From Panax quinquefolius (taxonomy: Eukaryota > Streptophyta > Magnoliopsida > Apiales > Araliaceae), in the NCBI GenBank assembly GCA_020205615.1, contig CM035151.1:9696565-9760564 (forward strand): a stretch of 64,000 nt of DNA, given 5' to 3'. This document shows, one piece after another, positions 38,144 to 51,500 of this stretch. Positions within the stretch are counted from its first letter, which is position 1. Each line of letters opens with the position of its first letter. The translations under genes and the position numbers were made by a program. Below the pieces are notes generated by a model. The model saw only the letters and a list, made by a program, of their open reading frames with translations. It was not told where the DNA came from and did no database searches.

Positions 38144-38155
38144 CAAGTGGGAGAT
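38144..38155 (+). other. Polypurine tract of element D
   Basis: CAAGTGGGAGAT lies immediately before the 3' LTR. CAAGTGGGAGATTG is the usual form in plant copia elements. Confidence 0.85.
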
Positions 38156-40030
38156 TGAAAGTAGTATGCACACAAGCCAATCATGTTTGATGATAAAGCA
38201 TATACTTTGTAACAATCTTATTCATTTATTAATAAAAAGTATTAATTTATTAAAGGCTTTTAATTATCTACACGATGTCGTTTTTTATAATATGTGATAA
38301 ACCCATAGTTTTAAGCAATGCTTTTAGAATAATGATGATGATCATTCTAATGAGATCTAAATTTTAGAAAGCTTAAAACTAAAATAGTTCCCAATCATCG
38401 ATTACTAAATCGGGGATTAGTGAATCCTGATAGATCGGGTACATACGTTGTTTTGCTTCATCGATGAGGATGATCGATCTCACGATCATTTGTGTGGAGA
38501 CACTAAAGCAAGTATGTAGGTGCTTATTAGAGAATAAGTTCATCGAACGGCTCGCTAAGGAATACCTAATGGAGTTTTATTTCACTCGTCAATAGAATTC
38601 TCAGAGTGATAGTAAGACAAGTAATCCTCGACTTGAGATCATCATAAGATTCTTGTGTGTATGATGAGTTATACTTTGACTTATTCCTTAAGACCCTTAG
38701 GTATATCAAAGGGTATGCTTGGGTATAATAAGTCAGTATATGGAGATAATGTATGATCAATAAAGAATCTACCACTTCTAATAAAAGAAGAGAAATGTCC
38801 TATGTGATTCGATAAATGACAACCCAAAGAGTCCTCGGGTTAAGGCGTAATGAAATTAGAAAGGAGTTTCTAATTTGCATTATTCGAGTTGTGCATTTAG
38901 AGATCGAAATACATATAATTAAATAAAATAAGACTCGACAAAGAATTCCATGCCTTATATTTAATCGGGACATCAGATGGTGGAAGGATTGAATCAGATT
39001 TCAAGAACTATTTACTCAAAGGTTCTTTAATGATTAATGTTGAAATCTATATTATCCGGAAAGTCGCTGATCGCTAGGAGGCTTATCCCTATCAGAGAAT
39101 AAATATTATTTATTTAAATAAATTAATTGTTTAATTTATTTATTTAAATAAGATTAGAATTGTTCTAATTGATTTATTCACAACCTGGGCTTAATATGGA
39201 GAACCTAAAGGGTCACACCATAAAAAGGAAGAATAATTATTTAAGAAGTTAATGGCATAATCGTAATAATATAGTTATGTATATTTAATTTAATCTATGG
39301 TGATGTAATAAATTAAATAGCTTAATATTTATTATTTAATATTTTAGAAATATTAAATATAAATTAATAAGAGGAGTCTTATTAATATTATTACAATTAT
39401 TATTATTTTAATTTCTAAAAGAGTTTAGGAATTAATTTAATATAAGTATTTCATTTATTCCTAATCGATTAGAAGGAAAATTAGTTAAAGGAGTTTAATT
39501 AATTATCCCTAATAAGATTAGGGAGCTTAATTAATTAAAAGAATTTAATTAATTAAATAAAACCCAATTCCTTAATTGTTAAGGTGGGTTGCCCACATCT
39601 ATAAATAAGAGGAGTCTTATTATGGGTGGTGGGGGTTGTTGATTTTTTTCAACAACAACATAATAATTCCAATTTGTCGGAGAGTACACCTTTTTCTATA
39701 GTAGATAGAAAAACTAGGGTTTAGCCAAACACCCTTCTTCTTGAATTTTCTTCTTCCTCGTGGATCACCCCAGAGGCCAACATTGATTGGGTGGCTAACG
39801 CTGATCAAAGGAAGGAACCAAACCCGTGGATTCAAGATCGAACGCTAAAAGGATTCGAGGTGAACTTGTACCGAGGAAGCTCGATCTTCAAGGGTATGAT
39901 TTTATTCTTTATCTTTTCGCTTAATTAATAATTATGCATAAAGGGTGATCCGTATATGGTTTGTAAAATTTTTAAACTCGATTTTACACGCTCGCATTTT
40001 TTATGCAATTTGATCATTATGAATATTACA
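38156..40030 (+). mobile_element. Copia element D 3' LTR
   Basis: The LTR starts TGAAAGTAGTATGC and ends ATTACA. It is the more complete LTR copy of element D (about 1875 bp). Confidence 0.85.
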
Positions 40031-40036
40031 AACCCT

Positions 40037-41590
40037 GTATGCATTTGCAAATGATGGAGGTAGAATTAAAGACTCCTGTGGACCCACATGATGATTGCGA
40101 ATATACGAGTAGAACCGACTTTAATCGATAAAGTTAAAGTCATTCAAGCTACGGACACAATGCGTCATATGATGAAGAAAAGTGCAAGAAGGAGCTATTC
40201 TAGAATCGAGAATCGATGAAGAAGGAATACTTAGATTCAACTCCAGACTTTGTGTTCCTAACGACTCTGATTTGAAGCATAGAATCATGATGGAGGCACA
40301 CAACACACCGTTTGCAATCCATCCTGGGAGTACCAAAATGTATCATGATATTCAACACACATTTTGGTGGAACAATATGAAGAGAGAGATCGCGGAGTTT
40401 ATCTCGAGGTGTTTAACATGTCAACGTGTAAAGGCGGAGCATCAAGTGCCAAAGGGTCCATTGCAACCACTTAAAATTCCGAATGGAAGTGGGAACACAT
40501 TACCATGGATTTCGTTACGGGTCTTCCCAAGGTTTCTCAAGGCATAAATGCGATTTGGGTTATTGTTGATAGATTAACCAAGTCTGCCCATTTCTTGCCT
40601 ATACGGGAGACTTATTCCCTTGAACGTCTTGCTAGTATGTACGTGAATGAGATTGTGAGATTGCATGGCATGCCAATATCCATATTTTCTGGATCGTGAC
40701 CCAAGATTCACTTCACGATTTTGGGTTAACTCAGTAAAGCTATGGGCACGGATTTACGATTGGGATTTAAGATACCATCCTCAAACCAGACGGACAATGA
40801 GAGAGGACTATTCAAACTCTTGAAGATCTATTAAGACTCGTGGTCCTAGACTTCAAAGGGAGTTGGGATAAGTATTTACCATTGGTGGAATTCTCCTACA
40901 ACAACAAGCTTATCGTGCAAGCATTGGTGTGGCCCCATTTGAAGCATTATATGGACGAAAGTGTCGCTTCTCAAAGATGTTGGGGACGAGGTGGGTGAAG
41001 CAACATTGTTGGGACTAGAAAGTTGGTACGTATGACTACGAAAAAGATCCAAATGATTCGATAACGTATACAAACGGCACAAGATCGACAAAAGAGTTAT
41101 GCGAATCTTCATCGAAAAGACGTGGAATTTAATATTGGGGATCATGTATTGTTACATGTTGCACCATGGATGGGAGTTACAAGATTTGGGAAGAGATGAA
41201 AACTCAATCCACGATTTGTTGGTCCATTTGAGATTCTTGACCGAATATGAAATGTGGCCTATAGACTCGCATTACCTCCAAGTATGTCTCGTGTTCATAA
41301 TGTTTTTCACATATTTATGCTTCAGTAAATATGTGAAAGACCCAACCATATTATTGCTTTTTGTAACCGACGAGATAGTCAAGATTTAACGACGAAGAAG
41401 TACTGTTTAGATCTTAGATAGAAAGAGCATGTCCCACGACGAAGGTTATACCACAAATTAAGGTTTTGTGGAGAAACTATGCTATTGAATAAATGACCTG
41501 GGAGTTGGAATCGTAAATGAAAGCGAGGTATCCTCACCTTTCGAAACACCGTGCGTACGTACGCCAATTTCGAGGACCTAAATTTCATAA
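40037..41590 (+). pseudogene. Ty3/gypsy integrase fragment (element C)
   Basis: This is a second, longer copy of the integrase seen at 19700-20626. It has the zinc-binding part and REIAEFISRCLTCQRVKAEH (one frame, 40182-40547), then the catalytic core [20 protein letters not shown] and [20 protein letters not shown] (40505-40699). An ALYGRKC motif follows at about 40950-40970. Further on there are out-of-frame remnants of the C-terminal and chromodomain-like end (VLW-NYAIE-MTWELES-like, about 41460-41520). Upstream pol is absent; the fragment starts right after the copia 3' LTR. It is followed by a polypurine tract and LTR, so it is the 3' end of an element whose 5' part was lost. Confidence 0.8.
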
Positions 41591-41601
41591 GGAAGGGAGG
41601 T
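41590..41601 (+). other. Polypurine tract of element C
   Basis: AAGGAAGGGAGG lies directly before the LTR start TGTAAGACCCC. Confidence 0.85.
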
Positions 41602-44091
41602 TGTAAGACCCCAACTTATTATAAATAAAATCGAATTTCCTCTAATTATTATTGTGAATAATAAGGTGTTAAATTGATATAATATTTTGGTTATGGGTGA
41701 AATGTGTAAATTTTGCAAAATAAGCAAGTTGTTATTAAATAATCATTGTTGTCGGGGAATATTCGTTTGGTCATGGAATATTCTTGTTGTCGGGGAATAT
41801 TCAGACGATTAACATGCATCATTTTGTGGGCCCCATAAATGTAATAACTATCGGATGAAAAAAATGACAAGTTTGAGTTTTTATAAATAACGGCGTAGAA
41901 TTGTTATCATTAATACATGTTGGAATATCCGTGGTTAAAATTGGTTAAAATACGATGTCTGGCGTGTATGCACATTATTTTGAATTATTGATTCTTACGT
42001 AAAGAAGGCAATTACTCAATAATTTTACAAAGAATTATCGTTCAATATTTTATTTTATTGATTCAATAATTTGTGTTGATATTTTATATTATTGTTGTTT
42101 CAATAATTGTCACCGCACAATGTTTCCCATTATCGATCAATAATTCATATTATTTGAATAATATTATTAGATAGCATTATTGGAAATGTCTAGAAAGTTC
42201 TGTCAAGGAGAGGTTTGGTCACCTAATTACGCGCCAGTAAGGAGAAATTCTTATTGGAAAGCCCCCTCTTTCCCGGGAATGGCCTGGTTATCATAAATGT
42301 GATTCTGTAATATTATTTGTGAATAATTAATTATTGATTCATATGATAAGGAAATATTTATTTTATGTGAATATAAATGTTGGATATATTTATTGTGGTT
42401 AAAAATGGAGTTAATGTTGATGTGTTTTATCAGTATTTTTGTTGGAATGGAGGTATTAAAAATTAAACCAATGTTTTTGAGATATATCATGTGAGTTATA
42501 ATTTTTAATCCAAACCGTTGGATCGTTGTGATTTTTGGATATGTTATATATATAAGTTGAGTATATGTCCACAAATTTTGAACCGTTAAAATGAAGGTAT
42601 GATTTGTTATGAATTTTAAGAGGTGATTGGTTGTAAATTGTTCAAGTATCCAAATTTAGCATTTTGGTGGAAAATTCTAGAATTGGTGGGCCCCACTTTT
42701 GGTTGGTGAGAAATGTGCTGAAATTTTTATTCAAATGTGGTGGGTGGGAATAGTAGCAGGTAAAACCATCAGATTGCAGGTCAAGTCTGCTTCAGCGTGC
42801 TAACATTTTCCTATAAATAGAGGGCTAAGTTAGAATTGAAAATCACACCGTAAACATAAGTTTTTCTCTCTATATTATCGAGTTTATTTTGTGAGTATTT
42901 AGATACTTTGTGAGTTTCTATTTTTCAAAGACAAGTTTTTCACAAAGACTATATCCAAATTCGATCGTAAGTACAGTTTATTTTGAGGTAAGGGATGTTA
43001 TTTTCTTCTTAAATGATATTATTTTCTTCAATATCGTTATGCAGGAAATATTGGTGAATTTTTTTTATCAAATTTGGAACTTTTTGTGTCTGGGGTTACT
43101 ATTCACGATATCACGATACTTTATTATTCAATAATACTGGCATTATTCATGAAAAATAAATTTTTTTCTTTTTGTCCAAGATGTCTATTATGGTTACTAT
43201 CTTTGATCAGATCCATGTTTTGATCTTTATTTTGAATTTCGCTTCAAAATTGGTTATTATGGAGTATTATTGATCTTGGATAAATCGTTATACTGAATCC
43301 TTAATATTTGTCCTTCCGTCTCACTGGATTCATTTTCTTTAAAATATTTTTCATCATCCTCAAATCAAATGATGATATTATCGAATATCTTTGGCTTCAG
43401 TAGTGCAAAGATGAATGATTAATCGATGAATATCTTTGGCCAGAAAGTAGCAAAGATGATTTAACAGTGTTGAGATGAACATGACCAATGATGATGATAT
43501 AAATAAATATCTTTGGCCTGTAGTGCAAAGATGAATATTGATTAAAGATGTATATTGATTGTTGTTACAGGGATAAAATATTGATGATGGACTTTTAAAT
43601 TTTAGAAGATAGTAGAACTCATTCTCTACTTGACTCTTCTAATGGATTGTTGTTTCCACTGCAGTTGTTGATCTAAAACTTGTTATCTATTATATTTTAT
43701 CAGATTTTTCCATGTTGAAAACTAATGATAATTTGTTGTATATTATCTTAGTCATAATATTATTTACTGGGCTAGTTGAACTCACCCTTTTCCTTTTTGT
43801 TCTATTTTTCTTGGTGAGAACATAGCAGGATCTAGTCGGGGTATGGAGTGATGGTTCTAGAAAAATGTTTTAGCAGTCCTCACTATTTCTGTAAAATAGT
43901 GTTTGAATAATTATAATAAGGACTTATTTGAGTGTGGATATTGTCTATAAGACAATATTTGTATTTAAACTCACAGTATGTGTTGTCGTATTTTACACGA
44001 TAATTGTATTATTGAAGTTGTAGCTTGCTTTCTGTACCATGTATTTGGTGACTCAGAATGAGTGTTGTATACCTATTTTGGGGGCGTCACA
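41602..44091 (+). mobile_element. Ty3/gypsy LTR (3' LTR of element C), full length
   Basis: This 2490 bp LTR has intact TG...CA ends (TGTAAGACCCC to GGGGGCGTCACA). TATAAATA is at 42812-42819, followed by a CT-rich leader, with short tandem repeats at 43385-43530. It differs from the element A/B LTR in its middle part: it lacks the 55 bp minisatellite but shares both ends. It marks the right border of the retrotransposon block. Confidence 0.9.
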
Positions 44092-44159
44092 TATTCTATT
44101 AATTTTTTACATCAAAAAGGGTAAATATAATACAATTATTAATTTTTTAAAATAAATTT

Positions 44160-44370
44160 AATACATTAGAGCATAATCATCAATAATCAATATAATAATA
44201 AATATTTAAAATGTATAAATGAACTACTAATTAAAATCTTGTTATTTTATAATCATCAATAATCAATATAATGACAATTTTACCTTTATTGGTATAAAAA
44301 TTTAAAATATAAATATAAATTAATACCTCGAACTTTAAATTTATTTTATAATCATCAATAATCACTACAA
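44160..44370 (+). repeat. Degenerate tandem repeat, about 86-92 bp x 3
   Basis: The core ATAATCATCAATAATCAATA recurs at about 44165, 44250 and 44345 in A/T-rich DNA. The stretch 44092-44404 otherwise shows nothing. Confidence 0.7.
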
Positions 44371-44404
44371 TTATTTTTTTATACCAAAAATGGTAAAATT
44401 ATCA

Positions 44405-45487
44405 TTAAATTTAAACTTAAATATGATTTCTTATCCTAAACTATAAAGGCCGTATTCCACTTCGGTGATCCATGCTTCAATTTTGTCGATTAAGTGATTG
44501 AACTATTAATTTTTTGATTTCATTCAATTGGTGCGCCACGTCGAAATTCTTTGACGTGGCATCTAATAAAGCGCGAGAGTGCTTATGTGTAAAAACATTA
44601 TATATTTTAATGTTATCGAAGGACAAAAAGGTAAAATAACAAATAAAATAACTAAAAATTACACAAATAATATAAATTAGTTGTATAATTATTTATTTAT
44701 AGTTATATAAATAATATAAATTATTATATAAATAATATAATAATTATTTTATTAAAATAATTATTTTATTAAAAAATTGGGTTTTATTAATTTTTTATTA
44801 AAAAAAATTGTGTTTAATATTAATGATAATAAAAATAAAAATAAAATGCTATTTTTTGTAATAAAAAAACGCTATTTTTTTTGTAATAATAAAAAAATGC
44901 TATTTTTTAATAAAAAATGTCATTGTTTTTTTTAATAAAATAATTATTAAAAATAAAAAGCAGTTAGCTTGGTTGTTTTTTAATAAAATAATAATTATTT
45001 TTTTATTAAAAAAATTGTACTTTTATTTTATTTTTATTATCATTAATATTTTATTTTTATTATCATTAATATTAAACACAATTTTTTAATAAAAATTAAA
45101 AACGCAATTTTTTTAATAAAATAATTATTTTAATAAAAATAATTATTATATTATTTATATAATAATTTATATTATTTATATAACTATAAATAAATAATTA
45201 TACAACTAATTTATATTATTTGTGTAATTTTTAGTTGTTTTATTTGTTATTTTACCTTTTTGTCCTTTGATCTCATTAAAAATATATAATGTTTTTACAC
45301 ATAAGCACTCCTCACGCTTATTAGATGCCACGTCCAAAGAAATTTCGACGACAAGTGCACTCAATTGAATGAAATCAAAAAATTGATAGTTCAATCACTT
45401 AATTGACAAAATTGAAAGGTGGATCACCGAATTGGAATATGACCTATAGTTTAGGGTAGTAAATCATATTTAAGCCTTAAATTTACT
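44405..45487. mobile_element. Foldback/MITE-like element with very long terminal inverted repeats
   Basis: Reading inward from both ends gives the same sequence for more than 450 bp: AAATTTAA, CCTAAACTATA, ATTCCA, TTCGGTGATCC, then ACGTGGCATCTAATAA, then AAAACATTATATATTTT. The centre is A/T-rich (about 44780-45100). There is no coding capacity. No clear target-site duplication is visible, so the superfamily stays open; long terminal repeats suggest a Mutator-like foldback element. If transcribed it would fold into a long hairpin. Confidence 0.85.
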
Positions 45488-45632
45488 TTAAATTAATACA
45501 ATTACTTTTGTTTAGCCCTGCGAAAGCCGAATGAGAGGTTTGAGCTTTGGGGGATGTTGCTTTGCCATAGCCACTTGAAATTTTCACACCTCGTAAGAGA
45601 GTTTTAAATACAACTGGTAATGAAACTGCCAT
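45488..45632 (-). pseudogene. Unidentified reading frame, possible truncated first exon
   Basis: From an ATG at 45632 the minus strand reads MAVSLPVVFKTLLRGVKISS, followed by a Ser/Lys/Ala-rich stretch with few acidic residues, as in plastid or mitochondrial targeting peptides. The frame ends against the foldback element at 45487. Upstream DNA is separated from it by the Mutator-like insertion at 45704. I do not recognise the protein. Composition is unlike the AT-rich surroundings, but it may be chance. Confidence 0.3.
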
Positions 45633-45703
45633 TGAAAAATGTACCCAAATGAGAGTTCTTCGGTTTTTGGCATCAACATCCAAAGTTTTAACTAAAACTA
45701 AAC

Positions 45704-47472
45704 GGGCAAAGGTGCAAAAATGCCCCTGATGTTTACACGGATGTCCCACTTCCACCCTAAACTATTTTTTTTTCCAAAAGTACCCTGAACGTTACAAAAA
45801 TCAGCCCAATTATGCCCCTCTCGTTAGCGGTTTGTAACCAAGACAAACCAGAGGCGGACACGTGGACAAAAATAACATGGCAAAAATAACAATAACTCTA
45901 TGTTGAATAGAAATTTTGGACCAAAAAAAATTGAAGCAGTGGGTCCCATACTATTTAAAAGGGATAAATCTCCACTCAACTCTCTTTGTCTCTCCTCTCA
46001 AATCACAACTCACAAACTTCTCTCATCGATCTTCTTCAAGCTCCCCTCTTTCTCTAAAGTCTGAATCTTTATCGGTTCCCATCAAATGGGTCTTTTCAAA
46101 ACTCCGTTTTTTTTCTCTCAAACTCAAATTTTACAGTTGTGAGTAGTAGAGCTGAAAGTGATGATGGTTACATTGGGTCCTATAATTGGAAGGTACCCTC
46201 CTTCTTCTTGACAATGGAAGTGATGGGTAGATGGATGGCGGTGGAGCATGAGAAGGAGTCATAAGGCACAATAAGAAATGTAGAGATGTTCTCTTTCTCA
46301 TCTTTTATTATCTTTTGGATTGCTATGATCGTTAACTCTAGTTTTGAGTTCAATCGAGGAACCCATTAAGGTAATCAAGGAAATTAATATTCAATGTTAT
46401 TTATATTTATGAAATTTTTTTGCTTATGAATATGATTCCTACATCCCACGTATGAAGCGATTATTGTGGCAAAGAGTATTACAGAGAAGCGGATAGATGT
46501 TTATTTTCTGTTGGGGAATGAGAGAATTGGTTTTGCATGACAAAGAGAAAATTTGGGGAAAAAGAAGAAAAAAAAGAGCCATTTGTCAATTTTTAGGTCC
46601 AAAATTTTGGTCGCTTTAGAAGCATTCCAAAATAATCTCCCTCTTTCTCTCTCTCCTCAAGCTACTTGCATTAGGAAGGGATTTTTGTATCATTAGGAAG
46701 GGAAGAATTTGTGGATCCTGAAGCTCTTTGGCGGCGCTTTGTTGTGTTTCTTTAGCTTTGAAGATGAGAAAAAAGCAGAGCACCCTATCACCGACATTAT
46801 TCGGTGATGATTCTCTCCGATTATACCATATCAATTCTGAATAATACTATATGTATGGTAGTATTTAATTTTTGGTTGATTCTGACATGATGGTGGTTTT
46901 ATCTTTGATAAGCAAACGATACTGCTGAATGGAGTTGTTAATCTTGGGAGCTCTAAAATGGCGTAATTCGTTCCTTCACTCCTTTTCTTTCATCAATTTC
47001 TTCGTTTCCTTCTTTAAAATCAAAGACCCGTCATCGAGGCAAGCTCTCAAAGCTCGTGCCATCAAATTATCTTCAAATCTCAACTCGGTAAACTAATCCG
47101 ATTCATATATGAATTAAGACTTTTATAATAATTTTTACCACGAAAGCTCACATCTTTCTTGTTCCATTAATTGGTATGTATTAGAATTGAAGATTTGGGA
47201 GTTCAAGCCATCGATAATCGCGCAAACGTCGGCGTCTTGTTGTCTATCTTGTTTAGGTTAGATGTTTTATATGGAAGGAGATGAGACAGAGATAAAAGAG
47301 AGAGAATATGTCCACGTGTCTGCTCCGTTTGTCTTGGTTACAAACTGTTAACGGGAGGGGCATAATTAAATTTGATTTTTGTAACGTTCAGGGTACTTTT
47401 GGAAAAAAAATTAGTTTAGGGTAGAAGTGGGACATCCGTGTAAACATCAGGGGCATTTTTACACCTTTGCCC
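45704..47472. mobile_element. Non-autonomous Mutator-like (MULE) element with perfect TSD
   Basis: Terminal inverted repeats of about 180 bp begin GGGCAAAGGTG and end CACCTTTGCCC (45704-45885 and about 47290-47472). The flanks are identical 10 bp direct repeats, AAAACTAAAC, at 45694-45703 and 47473-47482. A 9-11 bp duplication with long TIRs is typical of the Mutator superfamily. No transposase is present. The interior (45886-47290) carries a few short frames of unknown origin and could hold captured host sequence. Confidence 0.85.
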
Positions 47473-47499
47473 AAAACTAAACACTAAACTAGTTTACTT

Positions 47500-47501
47500 T
47501 A

Positions 47502-47545
<44 letters not shown>
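47500..47545 (+). repeat. CT then TA microsatellite
   Basis: A TCTCTC run passes directly into alternating TA. It lies just right of the Mutator-like element. Confidence 0.9.
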
Positions 47546-48512
47546 ACAACAAGACAAAACAATTTTTTTTAGATCCTTGATCTTTGGTATGTGATTATAA
47601 TTTAATTGTTACTAAAATATTTTTTAAGGTCATTTGATTTTATATTATTAATTAATTGCATACAATTTTTAAGCTAAATTGTATGCGATTAGTTAGTTAA
47701 GTTATGAAATTATTTACTATTAAAAAAGTTAATAGTTAATGTTAGAGAAGAAAAATTATTTTGAAGGTCCCAAAAATTTTAATGTTAACTTATTATTCTT
47801 TAATAATTTTATTTCTTTAATTATTTAATCATACAATAAATTTTAACTTAAAAAACATGTTTAGAACTTTACTATAAATTTTAAGCAAAAGGATTGAAAT
47901 CAGTGCATACTTCTTGTCTAAGCCTTTCTTCCTTCATTCACTGATTGGTCTAGATTTTCCCTTCCCCCTCAGCTCCTCTTTATTTATGTTTTCTATACTC
48001 CCTTTGGGCCAATGACAGTTCCCTTACCTGTGGCTGTGCAAATGACAAACCTGTTGACCTTTTATTGCACTTGCTTATTGAAGAAAATTGTAAAATATAG
48101 AACTTGAAGAACAACTTTTTCGGGAGGAAAAATGTCAACACAAGTATTAATAATGTAAAATAAAATCCCTGCTTTTTGCTTATAATACACGGTTATGTTG
48201 TCTATATCAATATTAATAGCAAAAAATTAGATACAGGTGGGGTGGATAATCCATGGTTACCCTATCTAAACATCCTTCAGTGGTTTGATAAACAACAGCA
48301 TATCTGCCTATGCACAGTTGAGAGAAATCTTTCAAGAATATATCAGAGAATAGGATGCTGCATCAGTAGACACATCTGTAACCTCATTTTGCAAACATTC
48401 AAAACCAAATTTGTACCGAGCTCTCAGCAAGCAGCCATGTATAATTCTGTCAGCAGCATGATTGAATATCTTTATAACCACTTTCAAAGGTGAGCACGAC
48501 TGCAATACCTCT
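47546..48512. other. AT-rich intergenic DNA and probable LPXC 3' UTR
   Basis: I see no gene in 47546-48170. The stretch from roughly 48180 to 48512 lies directly downstream of the LPXC stop codon on the minus strand and probably contains its 3' untranslated region. The polyadenylation site cannot be fixed by eye. Confidence 0.5.
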
Positions 48513-51500
48513 TTAACTGATTCCCGATAAGAGGCGAACCAAATCAGCATGCAGTGCATGTCCACCCTGAGTCATATATAGTTTAGTAGCAGCATGACTG
48601 AATGTCATATTTGCAGTTCAAATTTTACACAATTTCGTAACTGAAAATGGTGAAGAAAATGAGATGTACTGTATCAAAATCTATAATAATCATGAAAATA
48701 ACAAGGCAACATTGCCTATCCAGTCTCCATAAGAAAGGGTATTTGTAATGAGTATTTTGCTGTAATAGATTTTCACACAAAAATTATGTTGAAGTATGTA
48801 TAACTAACCTTTAAGTTAAAAGGAAGAACCAATATAAATATTCATTTTAATCAGAAAGGGTCACCAGGATTACTGTTTCCATCCATTTATTAATGCAAAA
48901 GACACGAGTTTACCATGTAATCTAAATTACTTGGATAAACCAACCACCAGTCACACTTTCTAAATTGAAAAGAGAAGGCACGTGGAGAATATAGTTACTT
49001 TAGAATTTTTTGCTTGAATTGTGGGGATTAGTATTGTCTAACTCATGTGGAAGCACATTGTTCTCCTCAACAATCGAAATTTCCTAGTGATGCTCGGGCT
49101 CTGCAGGGTGCTACAGGGGTAGATACTAGATGGCTTGTATAACAGAACTCCAGTAGTACTCAATCGAAGCGACTGCTTCAAGAATTGAGCTCATTATTGA
49201 CAGCAGAAGGTACAAGTGGACATAAATCTAAGATAGTTGACCATGGATGACAAATCCATGAGGTTCTCCAACAAAGGAGATCACACAAGAAAAACTTTTA
49301 CATATATCAATAATATTTTGGCCTTCGGGAGAAGAACATACAGAGTAATGCCCCTATTGCAAAGTTCACTTCTATTTATGAACACTTGTACAATTGTTAA
49401 CATTAGATGTCCATACACCAACATTTCAAAGCTGTAAAAGCATTGGAGACATATAAGGGAGGATATACCTTGTAAGTAACAATATGCGCCACTGGAAGCC
49501 CTTGACTACCTCTCCGTGCCAGAAGGGAAAGGTCACCGATAAGATCTAAAACCTTGTGTCTACAAGGTTCGTCATGGAAACGCAGTGGTGGATTTAACCA
49601 ACCTTTACTGGCACTGTGAAAGCAATACGCTTGTTATTAATACTCATGCTGTACTAAATGGAAAAGGTCTATTTTCTAAATTATACAATACACCAGCAGA
49701 AAGAAAATAATAAACTGAAACCTTTATCTATAAATAAATGCAGTATATATAAAAGAAATATGATAAGATAAAAAATATCCTAAAGTAACAATAACAAAAA
49801 CACTGACCATGCCGAACCTGAATTCTCTACAAACTACAAAGCCTTTTCTATTAGCCATATGTTTTTGAAAAATAGGCTCCTATACCACTCCTATCCTCCA
49901 CAATATAAAAGGATTCACATGAAAGAAAGAAAATCTAGGGGAAATGATGGATTGAAATTAAGTTTTATATTTCAAGGCCTTATTTATCTCAGTCTAATTC
50001 AAATAAGTAGATTGTGGTCATTGAACATCTGAGACTTCATCCTGCCGACTCAGGTGGGGATATTTAGCAAAACTGAAGTTCCATCCAATTTTTTATTTTA
50101 CTTTACTTTATTGATAGGTGAAGTTTCTACCAATATAACAAGGACACACACACTTCACCCAATTCCCCCAGAGCTCTGAGCAACCTCTCAAAATTATTAC
50201 TCCAACCATACACCCCTGAAACACGTGGCAAAACCCATCTTCACAACCACAATTAGCTAAATGTTACTTTGTGGGGATCAAATCTAATTTCTAAATTTGT
50301 TTTCAAGTAACTAGTTCAATATTCAAAAGAATTCAGAATATTTCTTCATAAAAATGTTCAAAATCCACTTGCATCACAACTTGTTTTTGTATCATAACCA
50401 GTCGGATTAAAATTATTGCACAATACAAAAAGTCTAGTCTATGAAAATTCCCAAATTGTTGAAAATGTGTAAATAAGCATATGAAACAATTTATTAGCAG
50501 TGAATTTTATAAATACATCCATGAAAAGAAACATCTCACCTACAAACAATTGCAGTTTCTGATGAACCCCCTTTAATTAGTCCAGTATTGCGCATGGTTT
50601 GCACCTGCATATATTTCGCAACATGGACATTAGCATAAGTAACAATGTACTGAAAGAAGGCTAAAACAAATGAATGGGGTCTTCAATTATGCTTTGGACC
50701 TCAATAATTGTAGTCTACAGATTACCTATGTTCTCAGTAACAATGCTAATGAAACAAAATAATAAAGGATTGAAAAATCTATAATAGTTTAAATAATTAA
50801 TAGATTAGCTTTGTTTAAAGAAATATTTTCTCTTAACAACTTGCAAGTTGGATGCTAGTAAATCACCTTCCTTACTATACTTTATACTTAATGACTCATA
50901 AAGAGAATTCCACTTCAAATCTCTTCGACCCCGATAAGTATGTGGCTTGGGGTTGAAAATGCACCACTGGATTGGAATTGAGCATTACCGGAAATAGATT
51001 TGCAAATCTTGTGATTTTGATTATATAATTTGAATGGAGGTAAGACCAACATTAAGGTCCACTGTCCTATTTTTCAACAAATTGAATTCGAGAACTTAAA
51101 TACAACAAAATTCAAATTTTAACTCAACTCTTATTCTGAGAAAACTAGAAATGATTGCAATTGCAAACTTATTTTTAATACCATGTACTAATCAGACATT
51201 TAGGAAATCATTATTCTCCGAAGTTGCTTCAAACACCCATCAACATAATCAACACTAATCACAAGGAAAATATAACAAGGAATTAGAGAAGCTTAATTAC
51301 CATCAAAGTAAAATTATGTATTAAACTGTAAAAGGAAAATTTTAGAATAAGAAAATTACTGACGAAGAGGAATTTGGAGCAAACCTCCTCAAAGATGCAG
51401 AAGGTTCTTGAAGGAGCTATTTGTTTAGCATAGGAAGAGTTGTTCAGAGAAGCAGAAGAAAACCACTGGCAGCCAATAGCAGGTATCTGCAATAAAGAAG

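Noticed and set aside
40037..44091. A potentially active gypsy element at the right border
   Set aside because: Only integrase and one LTR remain; gag, protease and RT are missing, and the integrase frame is broken.
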